Translations under genes and position numbers: made by a program
Source: Brooklawnia propionicigenes
GTDB lineage: Bacteria; Actinomycetota; Actinomycetes; Propionibacteriales; Propionibacteriaceae
NCBI RefSeq assembly: GCF_030297015.1
Contig: NZ_AP028056.1
Coordinates: 2,986,939 to 3,050,938 of the forward strand
Direction of reading: 5' to 3'
DNA: 64,000 bases
The notes under the pieces: model-generated
What the model was told of the DNA's origin: nothing
What the model saw: the letters and a program-made list of their open reading frames with translations, nothing else
Databases searched by the model: none
Part shown: positions 1-8,445 of the stretch, in pieces
How the letters are laid out: each line of letters starts with the position of its first letter
Position numbering within the stretch: the stretch's first letter is position 1

Positions 1-365
1 GCCTTGCCGAAGTGGCAGACCGCACGGGAATGCACCTGAAGCTGTACGACCTGGCCGACAAGACCGAACTGGCCAAGCAGATCTCGGACAGCGCCCTGAT
101 CGCCGATGCGACCAAGGTGGGCATGCCTCCACTGGACAACGAATCCAATGTGGCCAAGCAGTGGCTCGTTGCCGGCCAGGCAGTGGCAGACACCGTCTAT
201 GTGCCTCGAGTCACGAAGCTGCTACGCGAAGCCCAGGAAGTGGGGGCGACCCCGATCAGCGGGCTGGGCATGCTGCTGTGGCAGGCCGCCATCGCCGAAC
301 AGCTCTGGTTCGGTCTGGAGATGCCGGTGCCTTACATCCAGGACCGGTTCTTCGGCGACCACTGA
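1..365 (+). CDS. Shikimate dehydrogenase-like protein, C-terminal part (cut by window edge)
   Basis: The reading frame is open from the first base of the window (codons from base 3) and ends at 365, so the 5' part lies outside. The visible 120 residues resemble the C-terminal half of AroE/YdiB-type shikimate or quinate dehydrogenases: an I-A-D-A-T-x-V-G-M-x-P-L segment (the counterpart of the family's N-x-T-x-x-G-M), a D-x-V-Y-x-P-x-x-T-x-L-L segment and a G-L-G-M-L-x-x-Q-A helix near the end. This family reduces 3-dehydroshikimate (or quinate derivatives) with NAD(P)H. The catalytic Lys/Asp lie in the missing N-terminal half, so substrate and activity cannot be judged. The next gene is on the opposite strand and converges on it. 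Confidence 0.6.
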   Translation, partial: LAEVADRTGMHLKLYDLADKTELAKQISDSALIADATKVGMPPLDNESNVAKQWLVAGQAVADTVYVPRVTKLLREAQEVGATPISGLGMLLWQAAIAEQLWFGLEMPVPYIQDRFFGDH

Positions 366-392
366 TGCCGCACCGCCGGGATGAGCGGGGGC

Positions 393-620
393 CTACTCGC
401 CGCTGAAACCGAAGCCGACCGGACGAGCGTGCTCCTGGCCGAGCTCGATGTAGCCGATGCTGCCCGCGGGCAGCAGGATCCGGCGTCCTTGCGTGGCCTC
501 GATGACCAACAGGCCATCGTCACCGGCCTCGCGCAGGTTCTTCTCGATCTGCTCGGCGGTCTGGTCCGTCTCGATATTGAGCTCACGTCCAATATTGCGG
601 ACGCCAATCTTGATCTCCAC
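393..620 (-). CDS. DUF3107 family small protein
   Basis: A 75-aa acidic protein of the actinobacterial DUF3107 family (mycobacterial relative TB9.4). Its N-terminus reads MEIKIGVRNIGRELNIET, then a charged helix and a short beta-rich tail with LLPAGSIGYIELG. The function of the family is unknown. I chose the GTG at 620 because the family begins at the M-E-I/V-K-I-G motif; a GTG at 650 would add ten residues with no family counterpart. In mycobacteria a DUF3107 gene also lies a few genes from adnAB, so the neighbourhood fits. It converges with the shikimate-dehydrogenase-like gene. Confidence 0.75.
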   Translation of the reverse strand: MEIKIGVRNIGRELNIETDQTAEQIEKNLREAGDDGLLVIEATQGRRILLPAGSIGYIELGQEHARPVGFGFSGE

Positions 621-713
621 GTCCCCAAACCTACCCGGTCGGTCGGCCACACCGGCGCCGACCGGTTCGGCTGGACGCGTAAGCGGGCTGTGATCGCCGA
701 CCCCGGACGTGCA

Positions 714-745
714 GCAGGGGCCGCACCTGTTGGCACGGCCCCTGC
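714..745. terminator. Inverted repeat between cold-shock and DUF3107 genes, probable terminator
   Basis: A perfect 10-bp inverted repeat (GCAGGGGCCG ... CGGCCCCTGC) with a 12-base loop lies just downstream of the cold-shock gene on the minus strand. There is no good T-run, so it may act as a factor-dependent or mRNA-stabilising hairpin rather than a classical intrinsic terminator. Confidence 0.5.
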
Positions 746-800
746 GGGGTATCAGGAGGTCACGGCTTACACACGCGACCTCGAAGTCTGTGGTCTTACG

Positions 801-1007
801 TCAGCCGATGATGTGAACGCTATCGGCCTGCTGGCCCTTGGGGCCCTGGGTGATTTCGAATTCGACCTTCTGACCTTCTTCGAGCGAACGGAAGCCCGCC
901 GCATCGATGGCCGAGTAGTGAACGAAGACGTCGTCATTCGATCCGTCCACGGCAATGAAGCCGTAGCCCTTCTCGGCATTGAACCATTTAACGGTTCCCT
1001 GCGCCAT
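801..1007 (-). CDS. csp: Cold-shock protein (CspA family)
   Basis: A 68-aa single-domain cold-shock protein: an OB-fold RNA/ssDNA-binding chaperone acting in the cytoplasm. Both nucleic-acid-binding motifs are intact: RNP1 K-G-Y-G-F-I (residues 13-18) and RNP2 V-F-V-H-Y (residues 27-31), preceded by the usual G-T-V-K-W-F-N start. Length is typical for the family. A strong GAGGAG ribosome-binding site lies 6 bases before the ATG. A hairpin follows the gene downstream. It is transcribed divergently from adnA, with about 160 bases between the two starts. Confidence 0.95.
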   Translation of the reverse strand: MAQGTVKWFNAEKGYGFIAVDGSNDDVFVHYSAIDAAGFRSLEEGQKVEFEITQGPKGQQADSVHIIG

Positions 1008-1169
1008 GTGTACTCCTCATACTTACTTTGGCGGTCCGTACCTCACGGCCACCTGCCGTTCCAGCCCCGGCGGGGTGGAGCAAAAACGGGATACAGCTTA
1101 GGTACTGCAGCCTGAACTTGCCTGGCAACCTCCACTCTTCCACATAGACAGCTCATAAGTCACGGGAAA

Positions 1170-4100
1170 ATGTCAGACGGTCATGGTTCCATGGATCTCA
1201 TGATCGGTTCCGAGACCCCCACCCTGCGTCCCGCGCGACCGGTCCGCGAGCCCGGCCCGCTTACTGCCGGGCAGCGCTTGGTGGTGGCACAGGCCGCGCT
1301 GAAGGGTCCCGCGCTTTGCGTGGTGGGTGGGCCGGCGAGTGGCAAGACATCCGCCCTGGTTGCCGCCGTCGCAGCTCGGGTGAAGGAGGGTATCTCCTTG
1401 TCGCAGCTGGTTGTGTTGTCCGCCTCGCGCGGCCAGGCGCAGCAACTGCGGGCCCGCATCGTCGCCGCACTCGACACCACTCAACGGGGCCTGCAGATCA
1501 CCACGGTGCACGGCTGGTGCCTGCAGCTGCTGCACCGTTTCGCCGAGACCGAACTCGGCATGCCGCGGCTGCTGAGCGCTCCCGAACAGGAATACCGGGT
1601 CCGGGAATTGTTAGCCGGTCGTGACCAATCAACGTGGCCGCAGGCGCTGTGGCCCGCGCTCGGCACCCGAGGCTTCGCCCGCCAGATCCGCGCGATCCTG
1701 GCCAGGGCGCGGCAATTGGGCTTCGATCCTGGCGATCTGGCCGCGGCCGGACAGGCAGCCGGGCGTCCCGAATGGGTCGCCGCCGCGGGCTTCTTCGGTG
1801 AATATCTCGACGTGCTGGACGCCGAGGGGGTGATCGACTACACCGAGCTGGTATTCCGGGCGCGGCTGCTGCTGGCCGACCCGGCGAACTCGGCGCTGCT
1901 GCCGCACAGCGCAGCCATGGTGTTCTGCGACGAGTTCGCCGAACTCGACCCGGGCATGATCAACCTGCTCGCCGACGCCCAACGCGCGGGTAGCCGGGTG
2001 ATCGCCTTCGCCGATCCGGACACCGCCGTCTCCCGGTTTCGGGGCGCCGATCCCCGTGCGGTCAGCGATTTCGTCGGACGCTTCAGCTTGCCCGGTGCTC
2101 CCGCTCAGCTGCTCGGCTTCGATGAGGCACCGGCCACCGATCCACAGATCGCCCGCGCGTTGCGTGGTGTGGCGGCCCGGCTGCCCGCCCAGGGCATAGC
2201 CCGTCCACCCTTCACGGTGCGCGAAGATGAGTCGGCTGCGGTGCGGGCGGAGATCATCCCGGATGCGGCTGGCCAGGCGGAACGGATCGCCGACGTGCTG
2301 CGCAGCGCCCATGTGCACGACGATCTCGGGTGGCAGCAGATGGCTGTCATCTGCCCGGCCGGCGAACAGACCATCTCCTCGCTGGCCCGCCGGCTGTCCG
2401 CGGCGGGTATTCCCGTCCAGATCGCCGGAGATGAGGTGGCGCTGGCCGATGAACCGCCGGTGCGTCAGCTGCTGGTCCTGCTGCAGGGTGCCGCGGTGCT
2501 GGCCGACGCCGGTCAGCTCGATGCGGGGCAGGCTGCCCGGCTACTGCGCACTCCGCAGGGCGGGTTGGACGCGCTCGGGCTGCGCAGGCTCGCGCGCGAA
2601 CTGCGGGCGCGAGCCGCGGCCGCCCACCCCGACGAGCTATTGCCGAGTTCGGGAGCACTGATCGCCGCCGAGCTGACCGGCCCGGTATTGGTCGACGGCG
2701 ATCAGCCGGGGCTGTCTGCCGAACTGGACGCCCTGATCAGACTGCGCGGACTGTTGGGGGATCTGGTCGCTCTGGTCAACGAGGGCGCCGACACCTCGGC
2801 GCTGCTCTGGCATGCCTGGTCGGCCACCCCTTGGCCGCGGATACTGCAGGCGGAGGCGCTGCGCGGCGCCGAGAACTCGGCGCGGGCGCACCGTGACCTG
2901 GACGCTGTGGTGGCGCTGTTCGACCTGGCCGCCCGCCAGCTCAGCTGGCGGGGGGCAGCGGGAATCCGGGCACTGGTCGCCGAGATCCAGGCACGCCAGA
3001 TCGCCGCAGACACCGCGCGGGAGTCCGATCCGCGGCGAGACAGCGTCGCGATCATCACGCCCTACCGCGCCAAGGGCCGGCAATGGGAGCTGGTCGTGCT
3101 CGCTGGCCTGCAGGAAGGACAGTGGCCGCGAATCAGTGAAGCGGGAGGATTGCTGCGTGCCGATCTGCTGGGCCCCGACGGCCTTCAGACGGCCGAAGGG
3201 GCCACCGCACAGATCGCCGCCGAGCGGCGTTCCTTCCTGCTGGCGGCCAGCCGGGCTCGGCGGCGGCTGATCGTCATCGCGATCGCCGACCCCACGGGCC
3301 AGACCGATGCGCCGTCGCGGTTCATCGGCGAACTCGGCGTCCGACCGGTGGCCTGCCGGCCGGAGATCATGCCGTCCACCCTGGAAGGCCTGGTCGCGCA
3401 GCTGCGCCGAACAGCAGCCGACAGCTCCGCCGGCCCTGGCCTGCGGCAGCGAGCCGCGTCCGAACTGGCCTGGCTGGCCACTCAACGCGACGAGCAGGGC
3501 CGACATCTGGTGCGCGGAGCGGATCCGCGCGAATGGTGGGGCCTGCGGCCGTTCAGCGATCCCGGACTTGCGGTCGCTGCCGAGCCCGAGCCGATCCGGT
3601 TGACCGGCAGCGCGGTGGAGTCGGTCCTGGCCTGCCCCCGGCAGTGGTTTCTCAGCGGACCGGCCAGCGGCCGCCCGGCCAAGGATGTGCGCGCGGTCTT
3701 CGGCACACTGGTGCATCAGCTGATCGCCGAATCGGTGCAGACCGGAGTGTTGGCGGCGGACCTGTCGGAGCGGCTGGCCGAGGTCTGGCCGCAACTGCCC
3801 TATGGGGCGCCGTGGTACACCCAGGCCCAGTACGATCAGGCGGTCGCCGCGCTTCGGCGCTACGACAGTTGGGCCTCCAGCAGCGATCACGCTCATCCGC
3901 TGGGCGTGGAAGTCCCATTTCGGCTGAGGCTGGAGCTGAACGGCCGCCAGGTGCTGGTCACCGGCACGGTGGACCGTCTCGAGGTCGATTCGTCCAACCG
4001 TCTCCGGGTCGTCGATTTCAAGACCAACGGCAGCGCCCGCAGCCAGGACGACGTCCTCCAGATGGATCAACTCGGCATCTACCAACTGGCCGTCCGCGAA

Positions 4101-4367
4101 GGCCAGTTCGACGACCTGACCGGAGGCGTCCGGCAGCTCGCCGACGCGCAGGCGGTCTACTTGAGGGTGGCGAAGGCAGACGGGCCAACCGTGCGCAGCC
4201 AGCCTCCCCTGGATTCGGAGGGCCAGACCTGGGTACATGAGCATCTGAGCGAGGCGGCCGAAATCATCGCGACCGAGGACTTCTACGCGAATGTGCAACC
4301 CGGCTGCCGCCATTGCGACTTCCGGCTCGGTTGCCCGGCGCAGGCCGTGGGCGGCGAGCAGCAGTGA
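1170..4367 (+). CDS. adnA: AdnA-like helicase-nuclease subunit
   Basis: A 1065-aa UvrD-type SF1A motor fused to a C-terminal RecB-family nuclease. It matches AdnA, which with AdnB forms the actinobacterial double-strand-break resection machine. Walker A is GGPASGKT (residues 53-60). Motif II reads C-D-E-F-A-E-L-D, keeping the DE pair but not the usual DEYQD. A later R-F-R-G-A-D replaces the usual motif IV region and A-S-R-A-R is motif VI. The nuclease end has V-V-D-F-K-T-N (D-x-K) and four cysteines (one near residue 822, then C1046, C1049, C1055), the arrangement of an AddB-type iron-sulfur nuclease. The next gene starts inside its stop codon (GTGA), so the subunits are translationally coupled. 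Identity rests on architecture, length and the adnA-adnB-nudC order. Confidence 0.9.
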   Translation: MSDGHGSMDLMIGSETPTLRPARPVREPGPLTAGQRLVVAQAALKGPALCVVGGPASGKTSALVAAVAARVKEGISLSQLVVLSASRGQAQQLRARIVAALDTTQRGLQITTVHGWCLQLLHRFAETELGMPRLLSAPEQEYRVRELLAGRDQSTWPQALWPALGTRGFARQIRAILARARQLGFDPGDLAAAGQAAGRPEWVAAAGFFGEYLDVLDAEGVIDYTELVFRARLLLADPANSALLPHSAAMVFCDEFAELDPGMINLLADAQRAGSRVIAFADPDTAVSRFRGADPRAVSDFVGRFSLPGAPAQLLGFDEAPATDPQIARALRGVAARLPAQGIARPPFTVREDESAAVRAEIIPDAAGQAERIADVLRSAHVHDDLGWQQMAVICPAGEQTISSLARRLSAAGIPVQIAGDEVALADEPPVRQLLVLLQGAAVLADAGQLDAGQAARLLRTPQGGLDALGLRRLARELRARAAAAHPDELLPSSGALIAAELTGPVLVDGDQPGLSAELDALIRLRGLLGDLVALVNEGADTSALLWHAWSATPWPRILQAEALRGAENSARAHRDLDAVVALFDLAARQLSWRGAAGIRALVAEIQARQIAADTARESDPRRDSVAIITPYRAKGRQWELVVLAGLQEGQWPRISEAGGLLRADLLGPDGLQTAEGATAQIAAERRSFLLAASRARRRLIVIAIADPTGQTDAPSRFIGELGVRPVACRPEIMPSTLEGLVAQLRRTAADSSAGPGLRQRAASELAWLATQRDEQGRHLVRGADPREWWGLRPFSDPGLAVAAEPEPIRLTGSAVESVLACPRQWFLSGPASGRPAKDVRAVFGTLVHQLIAESVQTGVLAADLSERLAEVWPQLPYGAPWYTQAQYDQAVAALRRYDSWASSSDHAHPLGVEVPFRLRLELNGRQVLVTGTVDRLEVDSSNRLRVVDFKTNGSARSQDDVLQMDQLGIYQLAVREGQFDDLTGGVRQLADAQAVYLRVAKADGPTVRSQPPLDSEGQTWVHEHLSEAAEIIATEDFYANVQPGCRHCDFRLGCPAQAVGGEQQ

Positions 4368-7300
4368 GCGGCTATCTGCACTCGCCCGATGAGCTGGTTG
4401 AGCTGCTGGGCATTCCGTTCAGCAGCGAGCAGCTGACGGCGATCACCGCACCGCTCGCGCCGGGCGTGATCATCGCAGGAGCCGGCACCGGCAAGACGAC
4501 AGTGATGGCGGCCCGGGTGGTCTGGCTGGTGGCCACCGGACAGCTGCGTCCCGATCAGGTGCTCGGACTCACCTTCACCCGCAAGGCGGCTCTCGAGCTG
4601 TCACAGCGAGTCGACGAGGCGCTGGTGAAGGCTGATCTGGTCGATCCCGATCACGTTGCCGACGAGGGACGCCAGCTGATCACCACCTACGACTCGTTCG
4701 CGTCCCGGCTGATCAGCGAGCACGGCCTGCGGATCGGCGTCGAAGCCGACCAGATACTGATCACCGGCGCCACCCGCTATCGGCTCGCCGCGCAGGCGGT
4801 GGCCGGTACCGGCGAAGCTCTGCCAGGGCTGTGCCAATGGCAGCCCGCAACGGTTGCCGACCGCCTGCTCAAGCTGGATGCCGAGTTGCGCAGTCATCTG
4901 GTCGACAGCGCTGAGGTCCTGGCCGAGGATCAGGCGTTCGCCCAGGAGCTGCAGGCGGTGAAACCCGGACGCGGTGGTCGTCCGACGGCCGCGGTGCGCA
5001 CGGCGACCCGGACGACCGCCACCCGCGCAGAACTGCTCGGCTTGATCGATGATTATCGCCGGCTCAAGCATGATCGAGGCTTCACCGAGTTCGCCGACCA
5101 GATGGCGCAGGCCGTTCGCCTCTTGGATGCCTCCCCGGAAGTGACCCGGCAGCTGCGCGAGCGGTTCGGGGTGGTACTGCTCGACGAGTATCAGGACACC
5201 TCGGCAGCCCAGGCGCATCTGCTGCAGCGGCTGTTCTCCGGCCCGGATACTGCCCGGGGTCTCGGCTTCCCGGTGACCGCGGTCGGTGACCCGTTCCAGG
5301 CCATCTACGGCTGGCGGGGCGCCGCACCCAGCAATATCCTGCAGTTCTGCGATGATTTTCCCAATGCGGACGGCAGCCCCGCGGCCCGTTTCACTCTCAG
5401 CATCAACCGCCGCAGCAAGCCGGTCATTCTCGACCTCGCGAATCAGCTCGCCGAGCCGTTGCGCGCTGATCGGCGACTCCTGGGGGACGGAGTCAGCCCA
5501 CAGCAGCGCCTGCTGCGCGCCCCCGACGACAGCCGCGGTGGCATCGTGCGGGCCGCGAGTTTCGACACCTGGCCGCAGGAGGTCGAATGGCTGGCCGATC
5601 AGGTGCTGGCGGCCAGGCGCACCGGGCAGGTCACCGACTGGTCACAGATCGCGGTGCTGACCCGGACGAACTCGCCCATCGGAGCGATCTTCGAAGCCTT
5701 GGTGAGCCGTGATGTTCCGGTCGAGATCGTCGGCCTGGGCGGTCTGCTGGAGGTGCCGGAGATCGCCGATGTGGTCGCCACGCTGCAGCTGATCGATGAT
5801 GTCACCGCCAATCCAGAGGTGGTGCGGCTGCTGAGCGGGCCCAGATGGCGGATCGGGCCGCGTGATCTTGCGGTCGTGGGCAGTCGGGCTCGAGAGCTGC
5901 TGCGCGCTTCGCAGCCCCCCGGTCGTGCCGACGGTGGCGATGCCCTGGCCGACATCGGCGAGCAGTTCGAACCAGCCGCCCAGCTGTGTCTGATGGATGC
6001 GGTGGAGGACCTGGGCTCGGCGCCGGTCTCCGACGATGCCCGACGGCGGCTGGCGGCCTTCGCCACCGAGCTGCGCGATCTGCGCAGGCATCGCGACGAG
6101 CCGCTCCTCGAACTCGTGCACCGGGTGATCGACAGCAGCGGGATATCGCTGGAGCTGAGCGCGGATGTGGACCTGTTCAACTCCGGACGACGCCGCCAGC
6201 TCGAGCGGTTCGCCGACGCGGTGGGGGAGTACATCGACATCGACGGGGACGGCGCGCTCAGCGGCCTGCTCGCCTGGTTCCGGGTCGAACGCGAGGAGGG
6301 CCGCGGACTCGACCAGGCGGTTCCGAGCAGCGACGAATCGGTCAAACTGCTGACCGTGCACCGTTCCAAGGGACTGGAATGGGACCTGGTCTTCTTGCCC
6401 GGGCTGTGCGAGGGCACCTTCCCCAGCACCCAACCGGCCGACAACTGGACGACCCAGGCGGCCGTACTCCCGGCCGCACTGCGCGGCGACGCACCGTGGG
6501 TGCCGCAACTGGCCGAGGTGAGCAGCACCGAGTTGAGCAAGGTCTACCCGGGCGAGCTGAAAGCGGCCCAGCGGCAGGCCGAGGACCGGCTGATCTATGT
6601 CGGTGTCACCCGCGCGCGCAGCCAGCTGGTGGCCAGCTGTCATTACTGGTTCCCGGGCCGGAAAACGGCCAAGGCGCCCTCCGATTACTTCCGAACCCTG
6701 TGCGATGCCGGCAGCCACATCGACGTGGCGGCGCAGATGTCGGAAGCCAACCCACTACTGGGCGTCGAGTTGCGTCATCGCTGGCCCGTCCCGATCGACG
6801 AGGCGAAACTGGCGGCACTCAGCGAGGCCGCGCAGCAGGTGCGGCAGGCCCAGGAAACCGATCAGGCGGCGCTGGTCGCGGCCGACGCGGACGCGCAGCA
6901 GCATGGCGATGCGTGGCATGCCCTCGGCGAAATGCTCATTGCTGCCGAACACAAGCGGAGGCAGCCGCGCAGCGAGGTCACGTTGCCGGCCTCGGTCTCG
7001 GCGTCGGCCCTGATGATGGCCAACCGGGATCGGGCCGCGTTCGCTTCCCAGGTGCTGCGGCCGATGCCGCGTCCTGTCAGCCAGCGCACCAGCGTGGGCA
7101 CCCGTTTCCACGAGTGGCTGGAGAAACGCTTCGACATGATCGGACTGCTCGACGACGACTTCGACTCCGAGCCGGAGGCCGAACCCGGAGGCACCGCGGA
7201 CCAGCTCTTCCGGAGCCTGACCGACGCGTTCGAGCAGGGATGCTACGCGGAGCGCACGCCGGTGTGCATCGAGGAGCCGTTCATTCTGACGATTGGCGCC

Positions 7301-7585
7301 CAGCAGGTGCGTGGCCGGATAGACGCGGTCTTCGCGACCCCCGAGGACGACAGCCATGACTACCAGGTCGTCGACTGGAAGACCTCGAACGCCCCGGCCG
7401 ACCCGCTGCAGCTGTCGATCTACCGGCTGGCCTGGGCGCGCAGCCTGCAGCTGCCCCTGGATCGGGTTGATGCGGTCTTTTACCATGTGCTGACCGACCG
7501 CGTCGAGGCTCCGCCGTTGCTCGATGAACGCGCAATGGGCACCCTGGTCGCCGATCTCGCCACACAGGCTAACCTCGACGCATGA
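4364..7585 (+). CDS. adnB: AdnB-like helicase-nuclease subunit
   Basis: A 1073-aa SF1A helicase with C-terminal RecB-type nuclease, the partner of the preceding gene. All motor motifs are canonical: Walker A G-A-G-T-G-K-T-T, motif II L-L-D-E-Y-Q-D-T, G-D-P-F-Q-A-I-Y-G-W-R-G-A, N-R-R-S, motif V T-V-H-R-S-K-G-L-E-W and motif VI Y-V-G-V-T-R-A-R. The nuclease carries R-G-R-I-D-A-V and V-V-D-W-K-T-S. In the mycobacterial complex AdnB is the leading, essential motor, which fits its cleaner motifs here. The start chosen is GTG 4364, overlapping the adnA stop as GTGA; an ATG at 4313 is in frame but would read 17 residues through adnA. It overlaps nudC by 4 bases. Confidence 0.92.
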   Translation: MSGYLHSPDELVELLGIPFSSEQLTAITAPLAPGVIIAGAGTGKTTVMAARVVWLVATGQLRPDQVLGLTFTRKAALELSQRVDEALVKADLVDPDHVADEGRQLITTYDSFASRLISEHGLRIGVEADQILITGATRYRLAAQAVAGTGEALPGLCQWQPATVADRLLKLDAELRSHLVDSAEVLAEDQAFAQELQAVKPGRGGRPTAAVRTATRTTATRAELLGLIDDYRRLKHDRGFTEFADQMAQAVRLLDASPEVTRQLRERFGVVLLDEYQDTSAAQAHLLQRLFSGPDTARGLGFPVTAVGDPFQAIYGWRGAAPSNILQFCDDFPNADGSPAARFTLSINRRSKPVILDLANQLAEPLRADRRLLGDGVSPQQRLLRAPDDSRGGIVRAASFDTWPQEVEWLADQVLAARRTGQVTDWSQIAVLTRTNSPIGAIFEALVSRDVPVEIVGLGGLLEVPEIADVVATLQLIDDVTANPEVVRLLSGPRWRIGPRDLAVVGSRARELLRASQPPGRADGGDALADIGEQFEPAAQLCLMDAVEDLGSAPVSDDARRRLAAFATELRDLRRHRDEPLLELVHRVIDSSGISLELSADVDLFNSGRRRQLERFADAVGEYIDIDGDGALSGLLAWFRVEREEGRGLDQAVPSSDESVKLLTVHRSKGLEWDLVFLPGLCEGTFPSTQPADNWTTQAAVLPAALRGDAPWVPQLAEVSSTELSKVYPGELKAAQRQAEDRLIYVGVTRARSQLVASCHYWFPGRKTAKAPSDYFRTLCDAGSHIDVAAQMSEANPLLGVELRHRWPVPIDEAKLAALSEAAQQVRQAQETDQAALVAADADAQQHGDAWHALGEMLIAAEHKRRQPRSEVTLPASVSASALMMANRDRAAFASQVLRPMPRPVSQRTSVGTRFHEWLEKRFDMIGLLDDDFDSEPEAEPGGTADQLFRSLTDAFEQGCYAERTPVCIEEPFILTIGAQQVRGRIDAVFATPEDDSHDYQVVDWKTSNAPADPLQLSIYRLAWARSLQLPLDRVDAVFYHVLTDRVEAPPLLDERAMGTLVADLATQANLDA

Positions 7586-8445
7586 GTCTCGATCGTCTGA
7601 ATCTGTCGCCCTGGGATGGCCTGTCGCTGCTGAACCGGGAGGCCGAAGTCCGTGACCCGGAGTCCATCCGGAGTGCCTGGGCCGATGACTCGGCGCTGCT
7701 GCTGCAGCTCGATTTCGACTCGCAGTTCGTGCTGGATCCTTTCGGAATCCCAGCCGTCGGGGAACTGACCGATGACATCGCCTACCTCGGACGCATCGAC
7801 GGCGTGCCCTGGTTCGCGCAGCGAGTCGAGGAACTCGACGGCGTCACGATCCGGGATTCGCGACTGACTGATCTCCAATATCAGGTAGTCAGCGCCGGAT
7901 TGGCGGTGCTCAATTGGATTGGCAATACGCGCTTCTGCACGATGTGCGGCGGGCAGCTGCGGCGCACTCACGGCGGTTTCGCCGCGGTCTGCTCGATGTG
8001 CGGGCGCGAGCATTTTCCGCGCACGGATCCGGCCATCATCGTCGCTGTGCTCGACCCGGCCGACCGGATCTTCCTGGCTCATCAGACGACCTGGGCGCAA
8101 CACCGGGTGTCGATCCTCGCGGGCTTCATCGAGGCGGGGGAGAGCGCCGAGAACGCGCTCTACCGCGAGGTCGCCGAAGAGGCGAAGCTCCAGATCGATG
8201 CCTACCGGTTCCTCGGTTCACAACCGTGGCCGTTCTCCCGCTCGCTCATGCTTGCCTATGTGGCCCGCAGCCATTCGACCGGCCGGGTCGACCAGGTCGA
8301 GCTGGAGTGGGGCAACTGGTACAGCCGGGCTGAGGTGGACGCCGGACTGGCCGCCGGCAAGCTCATTCTGCCCGGTCCGGGCTCGATCGCAGCCCATGTC
8401 ATCGGCGCCTGGCGCAACCGGACGTTGCCCGCGCCCGAGGGCTAG
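7582..8445 (+). CDS. nudC: NAD(+) diphosphatase / NADH pyrophosphatase (Nudix, NudC type)
   Basis: A 287-aa NudC-type Nudix hydrolase, predicted to split NAD(H) to NMN(H) and AMP and possibly to remove NAD caps from RNA. The zinc ribbon is complete: C-x-x-C-G-G ... C-S-x-C-G, followed by H-F-P-R-T-D-P-A. The Nudix box runs G-F-I-E-A-G-E, then R-E-V-A-E-E-A-K-L: the catalytic REVxEE is intact, but the usual Gly two residues later is Lys. The NudC signature S-Q-P-W-P-F-S-R-S-L-M follows. ATG overlaps the adnB stop (ATGA), so it is the third gene of the adnAB operon; the same order occurs in mycobacteria. Its stop overlaps the stop of recD, which runs the other way, by 4 bases. Confidence 0.93.
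   Translation: MSLDRLNLSPWDGLSLLNREAEVRDPESIRSAWADDSALLLQLDFDSQFVLDPFGIPAVGELTDDIAYLGRIDGVPWFAQRVEELDGVTIRDSRLTDLQYQVVSAGLAVLNWIGNTRFCTMCGGQLRRTHGGFAAVCSMCGREHFPRTDPAIIVAVLDPADRIFLAHQTTWAQHRVSILAGFIEAGESAENALYREVAEEAKLQIDAYRFLGSQPWPFSRSLMLAYVARSHSTGRVDQVELEWGNWYSRAEVDAGLAAGKLILPGPGSIAAHVIGAWRNRTLPAPEG

Noticed and set aside
2637-4313. 558-codon minus-strand frame opposite adnA
   Set aside because: Antisense to the conserved nuclease half of adnA and without protein-like motifs.
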